A stretch of DNA of 64,000 nt from Pseudomonas sp. CBZ-4 (GCF_000346755.1 NZ_ANNV01000164.1:62001-126000); one strand, 5' to 3'. Shown: positions 17,467 through 26,760, counted from the stretch's first letter. A program made the numbers and translations. The notes: generated by a model from the letters alone, not told the origin.

Positions 17467-17735
17467 TGCTTGCCTCGCAAATAGCCGGTAGATCGCGGTG
17501 CCAGAACGCTTGATTCGAGGTTCTCGGCATCAGTCGGGAGCAAGTCTGAATTCTTTTTTGCAGCAAGGGAACTTTTTTATTTTTGATGGTCGTGTGACTT
17601 TCGCCGCCGTGATGGTGAAACGATGGCCACTTTTTTGTCATGAAACTGAATGGATCTGCACAGTTCTCATCCTCATTAGCCTCATTGCGCTATAAACTAT
17701 GTCACACATTTTTTAGTAGTTAGGAGCATCAGCAC

Positions 17736-18719
17736 ATGCAACTGGGGATTATCGGACTAGGCCGCATGGGCGGGAATATTGCACGGCGCCTGATGCTCAA
17801 TGGGCATACCACCGTTGTTTTCGACCGTAACGAAGCATTTGTCAAAACCTTGAGCGAAGAGGGCGCCACTGGCGTTGCCGATCTCAAGGCCCTGGTCGCC
17901 GGGCTGCAAACGCCCCGCGCCGTGTGGGTGATGCTGCCAGCTGGCGCGCCCACCGAAGACACCATCAATGAACTGAGCGAGCTGCTGGAAGCCGGTGATG
18001 TGATCATCGACGGCGGCAACACCAACTACAAGGACGACGTACGTCGCGGCAAGGCGCTGGCGGAAAAAGGCCTGCACTATGTCGATGTCGGCACGTCCGG
18101 CGGCGTCTGGGGCCTGGAGCGTGGCTATTGCATGATGATCGGCGGCGACACCGCCACCGTGCAGCGCCTTGACCCGATCTTCAAGACCCTGGCCCCAGGC
18201 CTGGGCAATATCCCGCGCACCAAGGACCGCAAAGACAGCGCTGACCCGCGCGCCGAACAGGGCTACATCCACGCCGGCCCTGCGGGTTCCGGGCACTTCG
18301 TCAAGATGATCCACAACGGCATCGAGTACGGAATGATGCAGGCGTTTGCCGAAGGGTTTGACATCCTCAAGACCAAGAACTCGGACAACCTGCCTGAAGA
18401 CCAGCGCTTTGACCTCAACGTTGCCGACATCGCCGAAGTCTGGCGCCGTGGCAGCGTGGTGTCCTCCTGGCTGCTGGACCTGACCGCCGATGCGTTGGCC
18501 ACCGACCCGAAACTCGACGGTTACTCCGGCTCCGTGGCCGACAGTGGCGAAGGCCGCTGGACCATCGAAGCCGCCATGGAACAAGCCGTGCCGGTGCCTG
18601 TGCTGTCCACTTCGCTGTTCGCCCGTTTCCGCTCGCGCCAGCAGAGCACCTACGGTGACAAAATGCTGTCCGCCATGCGTTTCGGCTTTGGTGGCCACGT
18701 GGAGACTTCCAAAAAATGA
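17736..18719 (+). CDS. gnd: 6-phosphogluconate dehydrogenase, short (GntZ/YqeC) type
   Basis: Oxidatively decarboxylates 6-phosphogluconate to ribulose 5-phosphate. The N-terminal nucleotide fold has GLGRMGGN (residues 7-14), and the active-site stretch 'HFVKMIHNGIEYG' with its Lys is present. At 327 aa it belongs to the short class, which often uses NAD, rather than the ~470-aa E. coli type. The stop overlaps the zwf start by ATGA, so the two pentose-phosphate enzymes are made together. Confidence 0.93.
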   Translation: MQLGIIGLGRMGGNIARRLMLNGHTTVVFDRNEAFVKTLSEEGATGVADLKALVAGLQTPRAVWVMLPAGAPTEDTINELSELLEAGDVIIDGGNTNYKDDVRRGKALAEKGLHYVDVGTSGGVWGLERGYCMMIGGDTATVQRLDPIFKTLAPGLGNIPRTKDRKDSADPRAEQGYIHAGPAGSGHFVKMIHNGIEYGMMQAFAEGFDILKTKNSDNLPEDQRFDLNVADIAEVWRRGSVVSSWLLDLTADALATDPKLDGYSGSVADSGEGRWTIEAAMEQAVPVPVLSTSLFARFRSRQQSTYGDKMLSAMRFGFGGHVETSKK

Positions 18720-20239
18720 CCGCCAACGGCAAGAAGTCCAAGGCCGAACCCGCTCCAGCCACCACGCTGTTTCTGTTTGGCGCCCATGGCGACCTGGTCA
18801 AGCGCCTGCTGATGCCGGCGCTGTACAACCTCAGTCGCGATGGGTTGCTGGGGGATGGCCTGCGTATTGTCGGCGTTGATCACAACGCCATCAGTGACGC
18901 GGACTTTGCCAAGAAGCTCGAGGACTTCATCCGCACCGAGGCCGCGAGCAAGGTCAAGGGCAATGCCGACAATGCGCTGGACCCACACTTGTGGGCCCAG
19001 CTGGCCAAAGGCATCAGCTACGTCGAGGGCGACTTCCTCGACGACGGCACCTATGCCGCCATCGGCCAGAAGATCGCCGACAGCGGCACCGGCAACGCGG
19101 TGTTCTACCTGGCCACTGCGCCGCGCTTCTTCAGTGAAGTGGTGCAGCGCCTGGGCAGTGCCGGTTTGTTGACGGAAACCGATGAGGGTTTCCGTCGCGT
19201 GGTGATCGAAAAACCCTTCGGCTCCGACCTGGTCACCGCCGAAGCGTTGAACGCCAGCCTGCTCAAGGTGATGAGCGAGAAGCAGATCTATCGCATCGAC
19301 CATTACCTGGGCAAGGAAACCGTGCAGAACATCCTGATCAGCCGTTTTTCCAACGTGCTGTTCGAAGCGTTCTGGAACAATCACTACATTGACCACGTGC
19401 AGATCACCGCCGCCGAAACCGTCGGCGTCGAGACACGGGGCAATTTTTTCGAAAAGACCGGCACCCTGCGGGACATGGTGCCCAACCACCTGTTCCAGTT
19501 GCTGGCGATGGTGGCCATGGAGCCGCCGGCGGCCTTTGGTGCCGACGCCGTACGCGGTGAGAAGGCCAAGGTAATTGGCGCGGTGCGTCCCTGGTCGTTG
19601 GAGGATGCGCGGGCCAACTCGGTACGTGGGCAATACACCGCCGGTGAGATGGGCGGCAAGCCAGTGCCGGGTTACCGCGAAGAGGCGAATGTCGCGCCGG
19701 ACAGCAGCACCGAAACGTTCGTCGCCCTCAAGGTGATGATCGACAACTGGCGCTGGGTCGGCGTGCCGTTTTATCTGCGCACCGGCAAGCGCATGAGCGT
19801 GCGTGACACCGAAATCGTCATCTGCTTCAAGCCGGCGCCCTATGCGCAGTTCCGCGATACCGACGTCGATGAACTCAAGCCCACCTACTTGAAAATCCAG
19901 ATCCAGCCCAACGAAGGCATGTGGTTCGACCTGCTGGCGAAAAAGCCTGGGCCGACCCTGGACATGGCCAACATCCAGCTGGGTTTTGCCTACAAGGACT
20001 TCTTCGAAATGCAGCCATCGACGGGGTATGAAACCCTGATCTACGACTGCATGACCGGCGACCAGACCTTGTTCCAGCGTGCCGACAACATCGAAAACGG
20101 CTGGCGCGCAGTGCAGCCGTTTCTCGATGCGTGGCAGCAGGATGACGGGATCGAGGCCTACAAGGCCGGTGAAGATGGCCCGGCGGCGGCGGACGCGTTG
20201 CTGGCCCGTGATGGCCGCACTTGGCACACCCTCGGATGA
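18716..20239 (+). CDS. zwf: Glucose-6-phosphate 1-dehydrogenase
   Basis: Converts glucose 6-phosphate to 6-phosphogluconolactone. The 507-aa enzyme has the dinucleotide start 'LFLFGAHGDL', where the usual GxxGDL is kept as GAHGDL, and the catalytic signature 'RIDHYLGKE'. It overlaps both gnd and the HAD gene by ATGA. No pgl or edd is adjacent, so this is a second, separately placed zwf copy in all likelihood (inference from usual Pseudomonas arrangement, where zwf lies with pgl and eda). Confidence 0.95.
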   Translation: MTANGKKSKAEPAPATTLFLFGAHGDLVKRLLMPALYNLSRDGLLGDGLRIVGVDHNAISDADFAKKLEDFIRTEAASKVKGNADNALDPHLWAQLAKGISYVEGDFLDDGTYAAIGQKIADSGTGNAVFYLATAPRFFSEVVQRLGSAGLLTETDEGFRRVVIEKPFGSDLVTAEALNASLLKVMSEKQIYRIDHYLGKETVQNILISRFSNVLFEAFWNNHYIDHVQITAAETVGVETRGNFFEKTGTLRDMVPNHLFQLLAMVAMEPPAAFGADAVRGEKAKVIGAVRPWSLEDARANSVRGQYTAGEMGGKPVPGYREEANVAPDSSTETFVALKVMIDNWRWVGVPFYLRTGKRMSVRDTEIVICFKPAPYAQFRDTDVDELKPTYLKIQIQPNEGMWFDLLAKKPGPTLDMANIQLGFAYKDFFEMQPSTGYETLIYDCMTGDQTLFQRADNIENGWRAVQPFLDAWQQDDGIEAYKAGEDGPAAADALLARDGRTWHTLG

Positions 20240-21060
20240 GTGATGCGGCGATTCATCCCATCCGATTTGTCCTCAGTGATGTGGACGGTACGTTGCTGCA
20301 TCCCGATCACCGGTTCAGCCAGCGCACGCTGGACACGGTTCACGCCTTGCGTGCGGCCGGGGTGTTTTTCAGCCTGGCCAGCGGGCGTCCGCCCAGGGCC
20401 ATGTTGCACTTGGTCGAGGCCTTTGGCATCGATATCCCGGTGGCGGGGTTCAATGGCGGCACGCTGATCAATCCCGACGGCAGCGTGCTGGTGGCCCATC
20501 ACCTGCCCGCCGAAGCGGCGCTGGTTACGTTGGCGCTGTTTTCACCCGAGCCTGACGTCGAGGTCTGGGTGTTTGCCGACGGTGACTGGTTGCGCCGCGA
20601 CCCGCCCGGGCCGATGGTGCAGCGCGAAGCCGATGGCTTGGGCTACGGGCCGGTGGTCGTGGAGAGCTTCGAACCCTACCTGGACCGCATCGACAAAATC
20701 GTTGCCGCCAGCCTCGACACGCAACGGCTGATTGAGCTGGAAGCGCTGTTGCAGCCCAAGGTGCAAGGCTTGGCGCAAGTCTCGCGTTCGCAGCCGGTTT
20801 ACCTGGATGTGACGGCGATGCTGGCCAACAAGGGCGAGGCGTTGAAGACGCTGGCCCAGCACCTTGGCGTGCCGTTGGAGCAAACGGCGGTGATTGGCGA
20901 TGGGGGCAACGACCCGGCGATGTTTGCGGTGGCGGGGTTGTCGATTGCCATGGGGCAGGCTGAAGAGGCGGTCAAGCGCCACGCCAGTGTTGTTACGGGG
21001 AGTCATATCGAGGATGGGGCGGCAGAAGCAATCGAGCGGTTTATTCTGACTGCGCGATAA
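20236..21060 (+). CDS. Cof-type HAD hydrolase
   Basis: The 274-aa protein has the HAD motifs DVDGTL (Asp nucleophile, about residue 15), 'SLASGRPP' (motif II) and 'AVIGDGGNDPAMF' (motif IV) of class IIB Cof phosphatases. The substrate is unknown; sugar phosphates are usual. Its ATG overlaps the zwf stop, suggesting a role linked to the pentose phosphate enzymes. The TTG five codons earlier is less likely. Confidence 0.9.
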   Translation: MSDAAIHPIRFVLSDVDGTLLHPDHRFSQRTLDTVHALRAAGVFFSLASGRPPRAMLHLVEAFGIDIPVAGFNGGTLINPDGSVLVAHHLPAEAALVTLALFSPEPDVEVWVFADGDWLRRDPPGPMVQREADGLGYGPVVVESFEPYLDRIDKIVAASLDTQRLIELEALLQPKVQGLAQVSRSQPVYLDVTAMLANKGEALKTLAQHLGVPLEQTAVIGDGGNDPAMFAVAGLSIAMGQAEEAVKRHASVVTGSHIEDGAAEAIERFILTAR

Positions 21061-21082
21061 CCGTCCCAGGTTCTAACACGGC

Positions 21083-21125
21083 AACTTGCGCGCATCGCTT
21101 GGCAATCAAGCACTGCGCGCAAGTT
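21083..21125. terminator. Long hairpin after the gnd-zwf-HAD operon
   Basis: AACTTGCGCGC (21083-21093) and GCGCGCAAGTT (21115-21125) form an 11-bp stem, with an inner GCTTG/CAAGC stem in the loop. It lies between convergent genes. A T tract is lacking, so it may act as a Rho-aided or 3'-end-protecting structure for either transcript. Confidence 0.5.
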
Positions 21126-21136
21126 ACTCTGCCGAG

Positions 21137-21397
21137 TTACTTCGGCATTGCCCAGGACTGCAACTGGTAGCCACCTTTATCGAGTTCGGCGCGCGCCTGC
21201 AACAGCAAGTCTTCCAGTTGCGCCGGGTCGGTGTAGGCGCTCGAAGACAGTTGTTTGCGGCCGATACGGTTATTGGTGCGGTCGATGACGCTCAGGCTGA
21301 GGGCGCCATTGCCGTCATGCCAGGCCACGCACTGAAAGGGCTGGAAGGCACGGTCTGCGATCAAAAGAGCTTCGTTGATGCGGAGCGGGGCGTTCAT
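21137..21397 (-). CDS. Conserved hypothetical protein, 86 aa
   Basis: Starts MNAPLRINEALLI at 21397 with AGAGAAG upstream; the longer frame is unlikely. The protein has alternating strands ('CVAWHDGNGALSLSVID') and a C-terminal helix ('LEDLLLQARAELD'). No signal peptide and no recognised family. It converges on the HAD gene. Confidence 0.6.
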   Translation of the reverse strand: MNAPLRINEALLIADRAFQPFQCVAWHDGNGALSLSVIDRTNNRIGRKQLSSSAYTDPAQLEDLLLQARAELDKGGYQLQSWAMPK

Positions 21398-21740
21398 GTG
21401 GGTCTTCTCTCTAAATGCCCAATCAAGTGAGTACCGTCGGTTGGGCGGGCCGTACGGTGAGTTACTTGTACTGATGCACGATGGCGGGGTACGGGTCACA
21501 TGTTAGAACAAGAAAAATCAAACTTTCGTGATGGGCGTCATGTAAGCGGCTGTTTTGAAAGCTGAATGAAAGTTTCCCTGCGCCGCAACTTTTTGATCGC
21601 CGGCGGAGGACGTGGCTTTTTGCCAACACTTATAGCGAAACGGTACAAGACACGCGTCAATACCTTGCTACTGTAACGATCAGGCATCACAAACCGTTGT
21701 TTCTAAATAAATTTAACAATTTTGACGCCAAGGAATAGTC
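21398..21740 (+). promoter_or_regulatory. Divergent intergenic region before the sigma-54 regulator
   Basis: A 343-base gap without a gene. It becomes AT-rich in the last 60 bases (TTCTAAATAAATTTAAC), where the regulator promoter should lie, with AAGGAATAG as ribosome-binding site. I see no convincing sigma-54 element or palindrome here. Confidence 0.45.
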
Positions 21741-23066
21741 ATGGTTGTTACACCTGTGCAGCGCCGCTTGCTGGTGGTTGACCCCTGTGACGACTGTCAT
21801 GGGTTGTTGCCGGGTTTACGTACGGCCGGCTGGGAGGTAGACAGTTGCGCCCTGGAAGCGGTCGGAGACCGCTCGTGCGATGTCGGCTTGCTGCGGTTGC
21901 AGCCTTATCACCTGGAGCGCCCCGAGGCGGTCAAGGAGTTGATTGGCCGCAGTGGCACCGAATGGATTGCCGTGCTCAGCCACGACGTATTGCGCCTGCA
22001 AAACGTCGGCGATTTTGTCTGTGAATGGTTCTTCGACTTCCACACCTTGCCGTTCGACGTCTCCCGGGTACAGGTTACCCTGGGCCGTGCCTTTGGCATG
22101 GCGCGCCTGCGTGGCCAGGCCAATCCCCCGGTAGACGAGCCCGAGCATGAATTGCTGGGGGACAGCCGTCCCATCCGTGAACTGCGCAAGTTGCTGGCCA
22201 AGCTGGCACCGACGGAATCCCCCGTACTGATTCGTGGCGACAGCGGCACCGGTAAAGAACTGGTGGCCAAGACCCTGCACCGCCAATCCCAACGCCATGC
22301 CAGGCCGTTTGTCGCAATCAACTGTGGCGCGATCCCGGAGCACCTGATCCAGTCCGAATTGTTCGGCCATGAAAAAGGCGCGTTCACCGGCGCGCATCAG
22401 CGCAAGGTCGGGCGGATCGAAGCGGCCCACGGTGGCACGCTGTTTCTCGATGAAATCGGTGATTTGCCCATGGAGCTGCAAGCCAACCTGCTGCGCTTCC
22501 TCCAGGAAAAACAGATCGAGCGCGTCGGCGGCAGCCAGCCGATTCCCGTGGATGTGCGGGTGTTGGCGGCGACCCACGTCGACCTGGAAGCGGCGGTCGA
22601 AAAGGGCACTTTTCGCGAAGACCTGTATTACCGCCTCAATGTCCTGCAAGTGATCACCGCGCCCCTGCGCGAGCGTCACGGCGACGTCGCCATGCTGGCC
22701 AACCATTTCTCGCGCTTCTACAGCCAGGAAACCGGGCGACGCCCGCGCAGTTTCAGCGAAAGCGCACTGGTCGCGATGGGCAAACACCCTTGGCCGGGCA
22801 ACGTCCGTGAGCTGGCCAACCGCGTGCGCCGTGGCCTGGTACTGGCCGAAGGACGACAGATCGAAGCCGTTGATCTGGGCTTGCAGGGCGAGCAGGCAAT
22901 TGTTACGCCGATGGCTACACTGGAGGATTACAAGCACCGCGCCGAACACCAGGCGCTGTGCGATGTGCTCAACCGACACAGCGACAACCTGAGTGTTGCT
23001 GCCCGTGTACTGGGAGTTTCCCGGCCGACGTTCTACCGGTTGCTGCACAAACACCAGATCCGCTAG
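21741..23066 (+). CDS. Sigma-54 enhancer-binding regulator with VpsR-like N-terminal domain
   Basis: 441-aa activator in three parts. The N-terminal ~130 residues look like a receiver ('LLVVDPCDD') but lack the normal phospho-Asp setting, as in VpsR-type proteins, which respond to c-di-GMP. The central AAA+ domain has Walker A GDSGTGKE (about 170), the sigma-54 contact loop GAFTGA, and Walker B 'GTLFLDEIGDLP'. A Fis-type helix-turn-helix closes the protein ('LSVAARVLGVSRPTFYRLL'). GAFTGA is intact, so it should open sigma-54 promoters. It converges on fapF, and the fap promoter carries a sigma-54 element, so it is the obvious candidate fap activator (inference). Confidence 0.85.
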   Translation: MVVTPVQRRLLVVDPCDDCHGLLPGLRTAGWEVDSCALEAVGDRSCDVGLLRLQPYHLERPEAVKELIGRSGTEWIAVLSHDVLRLQNVGDFVCEWFFDFHTLPFDVSRVQVTLGRAFGMARLRGQANPPVDEPEHELLGDSRPIRELRKLLAKLAPTESPVLIRGDSGTGKELVAKTLHRQSQRHARPFVAINCGAIPEHLIQSELFGHEKGAFTGAHQRKVGRIEAAHGGTLFLDEIGDLPMELQANLLRFLQEKQIERVGGSQPIPVDVRVLAATHVDLEAAVEKGTFREDLYYRLNVLQVITAPLRERHGDVAMLANHFSRFYSQETGRRPRSFSESALVAMGKHPWPGNVRELANRVRRGLVLAEGRQIEAVDLGLQGEQAIVTPMATLEDYKHRAEHQALCDVLNRHSDNLSVAARVLGVSRPTFYRLLHKHQIR

Positions 23067-23079
23067 GGCGGGTAAACCG

Positions 23080-23117
23080 AAAAGCCCCGCAACGACCCTT
23101 ATCGTTGCGGGGCTTTT
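23080..23117. terminator. Bidirectional terminator between the regulator and fapF
   Basis: A 16-bp perfect stem, AAAAGCCCCGCAACGA and its complement, around a 6-base loop. The A and T ends serve as U tracts in both directions, ending the convergent regulator and fap transcripts. Confidence 0.93.
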
Positions 23118-23130
23118 CCCTGTGTGGCGA

Positions 23131-24438
23131 TCAGAAGTAGTAAGGGAATTTAAGGCTGAAGGTAAAGTCCGGCGCATCGTCGGTCATGCCGATGGCCAGG
23201 TTGGGCACGATCGTCAGGTTCGGCGTGGCGGCAATGGTCATGCCGACGTTGAAGTAGCCGGCGTTGGCATCGCTGGAGACCACCGATTGCCAGTCGCCGC
23301 CGTCAGGCTTGAGTTTGCTCTTGCGCTGGATCAGGTCGGAGACCGAGAACGACATACTCATCTTCTCGTTCAGTGCAAACGCCACGCCGACGCCGAGTTG
23401 GAAGCTGTCGCCGAGGGCGACCTTGCCGCCGACTTTCTGGTTGACGTCGCTGCTGATGTCGTCGAACGAACCTTCAAAGTTGTGGGTGTAGGAAAGCGAA
23501 CCAAACAGGACGGCCGGATCGAAGGTCTTGACCAGGGAGATGCCCGGTGTAATCGACCAGACGCCGTTACCCGTAGGCAAATTCTCGGGTACATAAAGGT
23601 TGGTGTTGTTTGCCGATTGCACCAGCTTGATCCCGAACGGCTCCTTGCCCGTCGGCGCCTTGACCCGCACCGACACTACCGCATCCGGCAGCGAAGGGGT
23701 TTCGTCGAGGAACTTGTAGGACACACCAAAGTTGACATCACCAATGGTCGGGTCGCGAGACACCGACTCCTCGGACGTCGAGGTGCCGCTGCCGCCGTTG
23801 GCGCCGCCGGACTGGTAGGTCGATTCGCGGTACACCACCGGCACGTTGACGTCGAACTGCCAACGGTTGTCGACGTTGTAGCGGCCGGTCAGGTCCAGGG
23901 TCCAGTTGTCGGACTTGATGCGGTCCAGGTTGATATTGCCGAGGAAGATCGAGTCTAGCGCCAGGAAACCGTTGAGGGTCAATTGGCGCGCGTCATAACG
24001 CGCGTAGGTGATGCCGGTTTCAAAGCTGAAGTTGCCGTTGCCGAAAAAGCCGCTGGCTTCGTTATAGAGGTTGCTCACACTTTGCGCGGGCGCCGAATCG
24101 TCCTTGAGCGCCTGGCCGTAGGAACTGCCGCCGCCCCCCGCACCGCCGGATGCTGCTGCCGCCCCCGTACCGGCAACGGTGGCGCCGCTGGCCTTCTGGA
24201 AGTCTGCCGGGGATTTGGCCAGGCGTTTCGGCGCCGGCGTTGCCGGCTGATCCTCAACCTGGCGCACTCGCTGCTCCAACACGGCCAAGGCTTTTTGCTG
24301 CACTTCGTACCGCTGCTTGAGTTGCAAAAGTTCCTGTTTGAGGGTCTCGATATCAGCGTCTGGCGCGGCATACAACATGGATGCGGGCAAGAGCGTACTT
24401 AAACAGACCACCGCACGTAGCGATAACGATCGATGCAT
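23131..24438 (-). CDS. fapF: Fap amyloid outer-membrane exporter FapF
   Basis: Forms the trimeric beta-barrel through which Fap amyloid subunits leave the cell. The 435-aa protein has a signal peptide (to about residue 24), a coiled-coil segment (about 27-62, 'IETLKQELLQLKQRY'), a Gly/Ala-rich linker and a C-terminal barrel ending in 'FSLKFPYYF' with the terminal aromatic needed for BAM insertion. This order matches known FapF. Last gene of the operon, followed by a strong terminator. Confidence 0.92.
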   Translation of the reverse strand: MHRSLSLRAVVCLSTLLPASMLYAAPDADIETLKQELLQLKQRYEVQQKALAVLEQRVRQVEDQPATPAPKRLAKSPADFQKASGATVAGTGAAAASGGAGGGGSSYGQALKDDSAPAQSVSNLYNEASGFFGNGNFSFETGITYARYDARQLTLNGFLALDSIFLGNINLDRIKSDNWTLDLTGRYNVDNRWQFDVNVPVVYRESTYQSGGANGGSGTSTSEESVSRDPTIGDVNFGVSYKFLDETPSLPDAVVSVRVKAPTGKEPFGIKLVQSANNTNLYVPENLPTGNGVWSITPGISLVKTFDPAVLFGSLSYTHNFEGSFDDISSDVNQKVGGKVALGDSFQLGVGVAFALNEKMSMSFSVSDLIQRKSKLKPDGGDWQSVVSSDANAGYFNVGMTIAATPNLTIVPNLAIGMTDDAPDFTFSLKFPYYF

Positions 24439-24487
24439 GAAATAAGCCGTCCTTTTCTAATGCGAAAGTGTCGAGGGTCAGCGTAGT

Positions 24488-25234
24488 TCAATAACCGAGT
24501 GCGCGTAGGCCTTTGAGTTGATCCAGGTTGCAGTTCAGCGCTGGGTTGTTCAGTGCGTTATTGCCCATCACCACACTGAGCTGGGTCATGTTGTTGACCA
24601 AGTTGCCGTTGCCGGTCAGCAGAATCGCCTGGCCCACATTGCCGCCGCCAATCTGCTGGAGGCTGTTGCCTTGGTTGTTCTTGGCTTGAATCGCCATTTG
24701 CAGGCCGCCGTTTTTCGCCGAAACGGCGATATCACCTGCCGCGCTTGTGCTCCTGACGACTCCGCCTGCGAGGAGGACTTCCCCGGATTGCACGACATTG
24801 GCGGGAGCGAAGCCATTTTCAGTCACGCTGATACCGACATTGTTGTAGGCCGTGTTGCCATCGCCGGCGGCGCGTACGCTTTGCGTCACGCCCTGGCCGC
24901 TGCCCAAACCAGCGCCCCCGGTCACCGTGCCGGTGCCGGGGCCTTGGCCAGTGCCCGTACCCGAAGAGCCGTAGGTGTGTACATAAAATTGCGGGGTGAC
25001 AGTGGAGGAGTCGACCTGCATGTTGGCCGTGCCGGTGATGATGTTTCCGGCGGCATCTTTGAAGGTGCTGCTCATGACAATGCCAAAGCTGATGATTCGC
25101 CCCGGCATCACATAACGGCCGCGCAGCTCGGCCATTTCCGAATCCTTGAGTTCAATCGGTTTGAACGCCGATGAAGCATAAGCGGGCATTGAGGCTGCCA
25201 GGCACATGACCGTCAGCCAACGGTAAGTGTTCAT
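24488..25234 (-). CDS. fapE: Fap amyloid minor component FapE
   Basis: 248-aa exported protein; signal peptide ends near residue 20 (MNTYRWLTVM...AYA). The mature part is Gly/Thr/Asn-rich, with a GTGTGQGPGTG-type stretch around 92-105 and an Asn/Gln-rich C-terminal half ('NNQGNSLQQIGGGNVGQAI') resembling amyloid repeats. FapE is found in the fibrils and is thought to act as an extracellular chaperone or minor subunit. It has CAGGAG upstream and lies 38 bases after fapD. Confidence 0.9.
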   Translation of the reverse strand: MNTYRWLTVMCLAASMPAYASSAFKPIELKDSEMAELRGRYVMPGRIISFGIVMSSTFKDAAGNIITGTANMQVDSSTVTPQFYVHTYGSSGTGTGQGPGTGTVTGGAGLGSGQGVTQSVRAAGDGNTAYNNVGISVTENGFAPANVVQSGEVLLAGGVVRSTSAAGDIAVSAKNGGLQMAIQAKNNQGNSLQQIGGGNVGQAILLTGNGNLVNNMTQLSVVMGNNALNNPALNCNLDQLKGLRALGY

Positions 25235-25272
25235 CTTTTGCTCCTGGAGCGTCCTGCCCCTTATTGCGCTTC

Positions 25273-25953
25273 TTAGAAGAAGTCGCTTTGGATGAAACCG
25301 AAGTCCATCAGCTCGGCATCGCCTATGGGCCTGAACTCATTCAACTGGTTCTTGGCGGTCAACGGCAGGGGCGGGTCGAGCAGAGCGTTGGCCTTGTCGT
25401 AACCCTCACCCAGCACGGCGAAGACGATGCCATTCCAACCTTTGACGAAATCATCGTGTGAGTAGCGTTTATGGCCCAGCACCGGGTCGCCGATATAGAC
25501 CCAGTCCTTGTCAGAACGCTGCAGTACCACGAAGTGCTTGTAGCCACGAATCTCCAGCAGCACCACCACAGGGATCTTCAAGGTCGCCAGGGTATCTGGC
25601 CCGATCTTGTAGCCCCGGGCGCGCATGTTGATGCTTTCGAGGTAGCGCTTCATGTCCAGCATGGAAAAACCCTGGGTACGCACCAGGTCCTGGTCGGCGT
25701 TGACCAGCATGCCTTTGATCACGTGTTCTTCGTCTACGTCGAGCCAATAGCCCTGGCGCAGGATGGTGGCGAGTGCCGCAGCACCGCAGCTGAAATCGGT
25801 TTTCTGTTCCACCAGGTTGGCGAACTTGCGTTCCCGGATACTCTCGACCTTCTTGTAGATGACTGCACCGCCAGGCATGGCGGAGATCGCCATGGTGCCT
25901 GCCCAGGTCGGGCCGGTGAGCAGCATCAAGAGGGTGAGGGTCGCGAGGCGCAT
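25273..25953 (-). CDS. fapD: Fap-associated C39-like cysteine protease FapD
   Basis: 226-aa periplasmic protease of the C39 fold. The signal peptide runs to about residue 18. Catalytic Cys56 is in 'DFSCGAAAL', His140 in 'GYKHFVVL' and Asp156 in 'YIGDP', so the triad is complete. FapD is required for fibril formation and is thought to process other Fap proteins. It follows a terminator-like hairpin after fapC, so its expression probably depends on read-through. Confidence 0.92.
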   Translation of the reverse strand: MRLATLTLLMLLTGPTWAGTMAISAMPGGAVIYKKVESIRERKFANLVEQKTDFSCGAAALATILRQGYWLDVDEEHVIKGMLVNADQDLVRTQGFSMLDMKRYLESINMRARGYKIGPDTLATLKIPVVVLLEIRGYKHFVVLQRSDKDWVYIGDPVLGHKRYSHDDFVKGWNGIVFAVLGEGYDKANALLDPPLPLTAKNQLNEFRPIGDAELMDFGFIQSDFF

Positions 25954-25984
25954 GATCGTATGACCTGTTGGACACTTGAATAAG

Positions 25985-26011
25985 AAAAAGGGGCCTTGTT
26001 GCCAAGGCCCC
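25985..26011 (-). terminator. Intra-operon terminator between fapC and fapD
   Basis: GGGGCCTTG-TTGC-CAAGGCCCC (25990-26011) is a perfect 9-bp stem with a UUUUU run on the minus strand just beyond it. It lies in the 66-base gap after fapC, so it should end a share of transcripts and favour the structural subunits over fapDEF. Confidence 0.82.
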
Positions 26012-26019
26012 TTGTTGCA

Positions 26020-26760
26020 TCAGAAGCGAACGCCGCTTTGGCAAACGCTGCAACCTTGGCCTACAGACAGGCTGTTGCTGCCTTGGTTGCCGGCACCGGA
26101 TTGCAGGTTCACACCTACGTTACCGGAGTTGCGGTTAACCGCGTTGTCGAGGCTGGAGTTGTTCGACACGTACTGAGGTTTGCCGTGATGGCCATACCCG
26201 CTGACTGCGGTGTTGAGGTAGCTGTTGCCAAGCGAGTTTTGCTCGGTGTTGGCGGCCGCTGCGATGTTTTTGCCATCAGCCGTGGTGATTGCCAGGTTGT
26301 TTTTACCCTGGCTGCCTTGACCGGCCTGACCGTTGTAACCCAAGTTGCCGGAGTTGCCGTTGAGGGAGTTATCCAGCGATGCGTTGTTTTGGGTGCCTTT
26401 GTTGACGAAGTTGTTCAGCGCGCTGTTTTGATTGACGTCGACCACGGCGAACACAGTTGCAAAGTCACCTTTGGCGCTGGAGATGGCGGCAGAGTTGTCT
26501 GCTTGGAGGCCAGTGCCGGCTTGGTTGTTGACCCCGACGTTACCGCTGTTGCCGCTCACCGAGCCATCGGCAGAGGCGTTATTTTCGGTGTTGGTGTCGT
26601 CGAATTTGTTGCCACCACTGTTTTGCACATCGGTCACCACCGAGGCAACTACACCGGTTGGTTGAGGCGCAGGGTGCCAGCCACCACCTGCTTGAGCAGC
26701 AGCAGCCATGAGTGCGGCGAGAGCGAAAACCATTGGTTTCAGAGCCATTTGAGGTTTCAT
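26020..26760 (-). CDS. fapC: Major functional amyloid subunit FapC
   Basis: Main fibril protein of the Pseudomonas biofilm amyloid, 246 aa. After a signal peptide (to about 24) come three imperfect ~35-residue repeats at about 60-94, 125-159 and 200-234, each containing an N-S-G-N-(V/L)-G core and a Gln-x-G motif, separated by linkers of about 30-40 residues. The C-terminus has the conserved CxxC (CSVC, 237-240). Linkers are short compared with some species. AAGGAG lies nine bases before the start. Confidence 0.95.
   Translation of the reverse strand: MKPQMALKPMVFALAALMAAAAQAGGGWHPAPQPTGVVASVVTDVQNSGGNKFDDTNTENNASADGSVSGNSGNVGVNNQAGTGLQADNSAAISSAKGDFATVFAVVDVNQNSALNNFVNKGTQNNASLDNSLNGNSGNLGYNGQAGQGSQGKNNLAITTADGKNIAAAANTEQNSLGNSYLNTAVSGYGHHGKPQYVSNNSSLDNAVNRNSGNVGVNLQSGAGNQGSNSLSVGQGCSVCQSGVRF

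Noticed and set aside
17467..17735. HexR operator before gnd-zwf
   Set aside because: No TTGT-N7/8-ACAA palindrome was seen, although zwf is a HexR target in other pseudomonads.
18650..20227. A 525-codon frame opposite zwf
   Set aside because: Shadow of zwf; His/Gln-rich without motifs.
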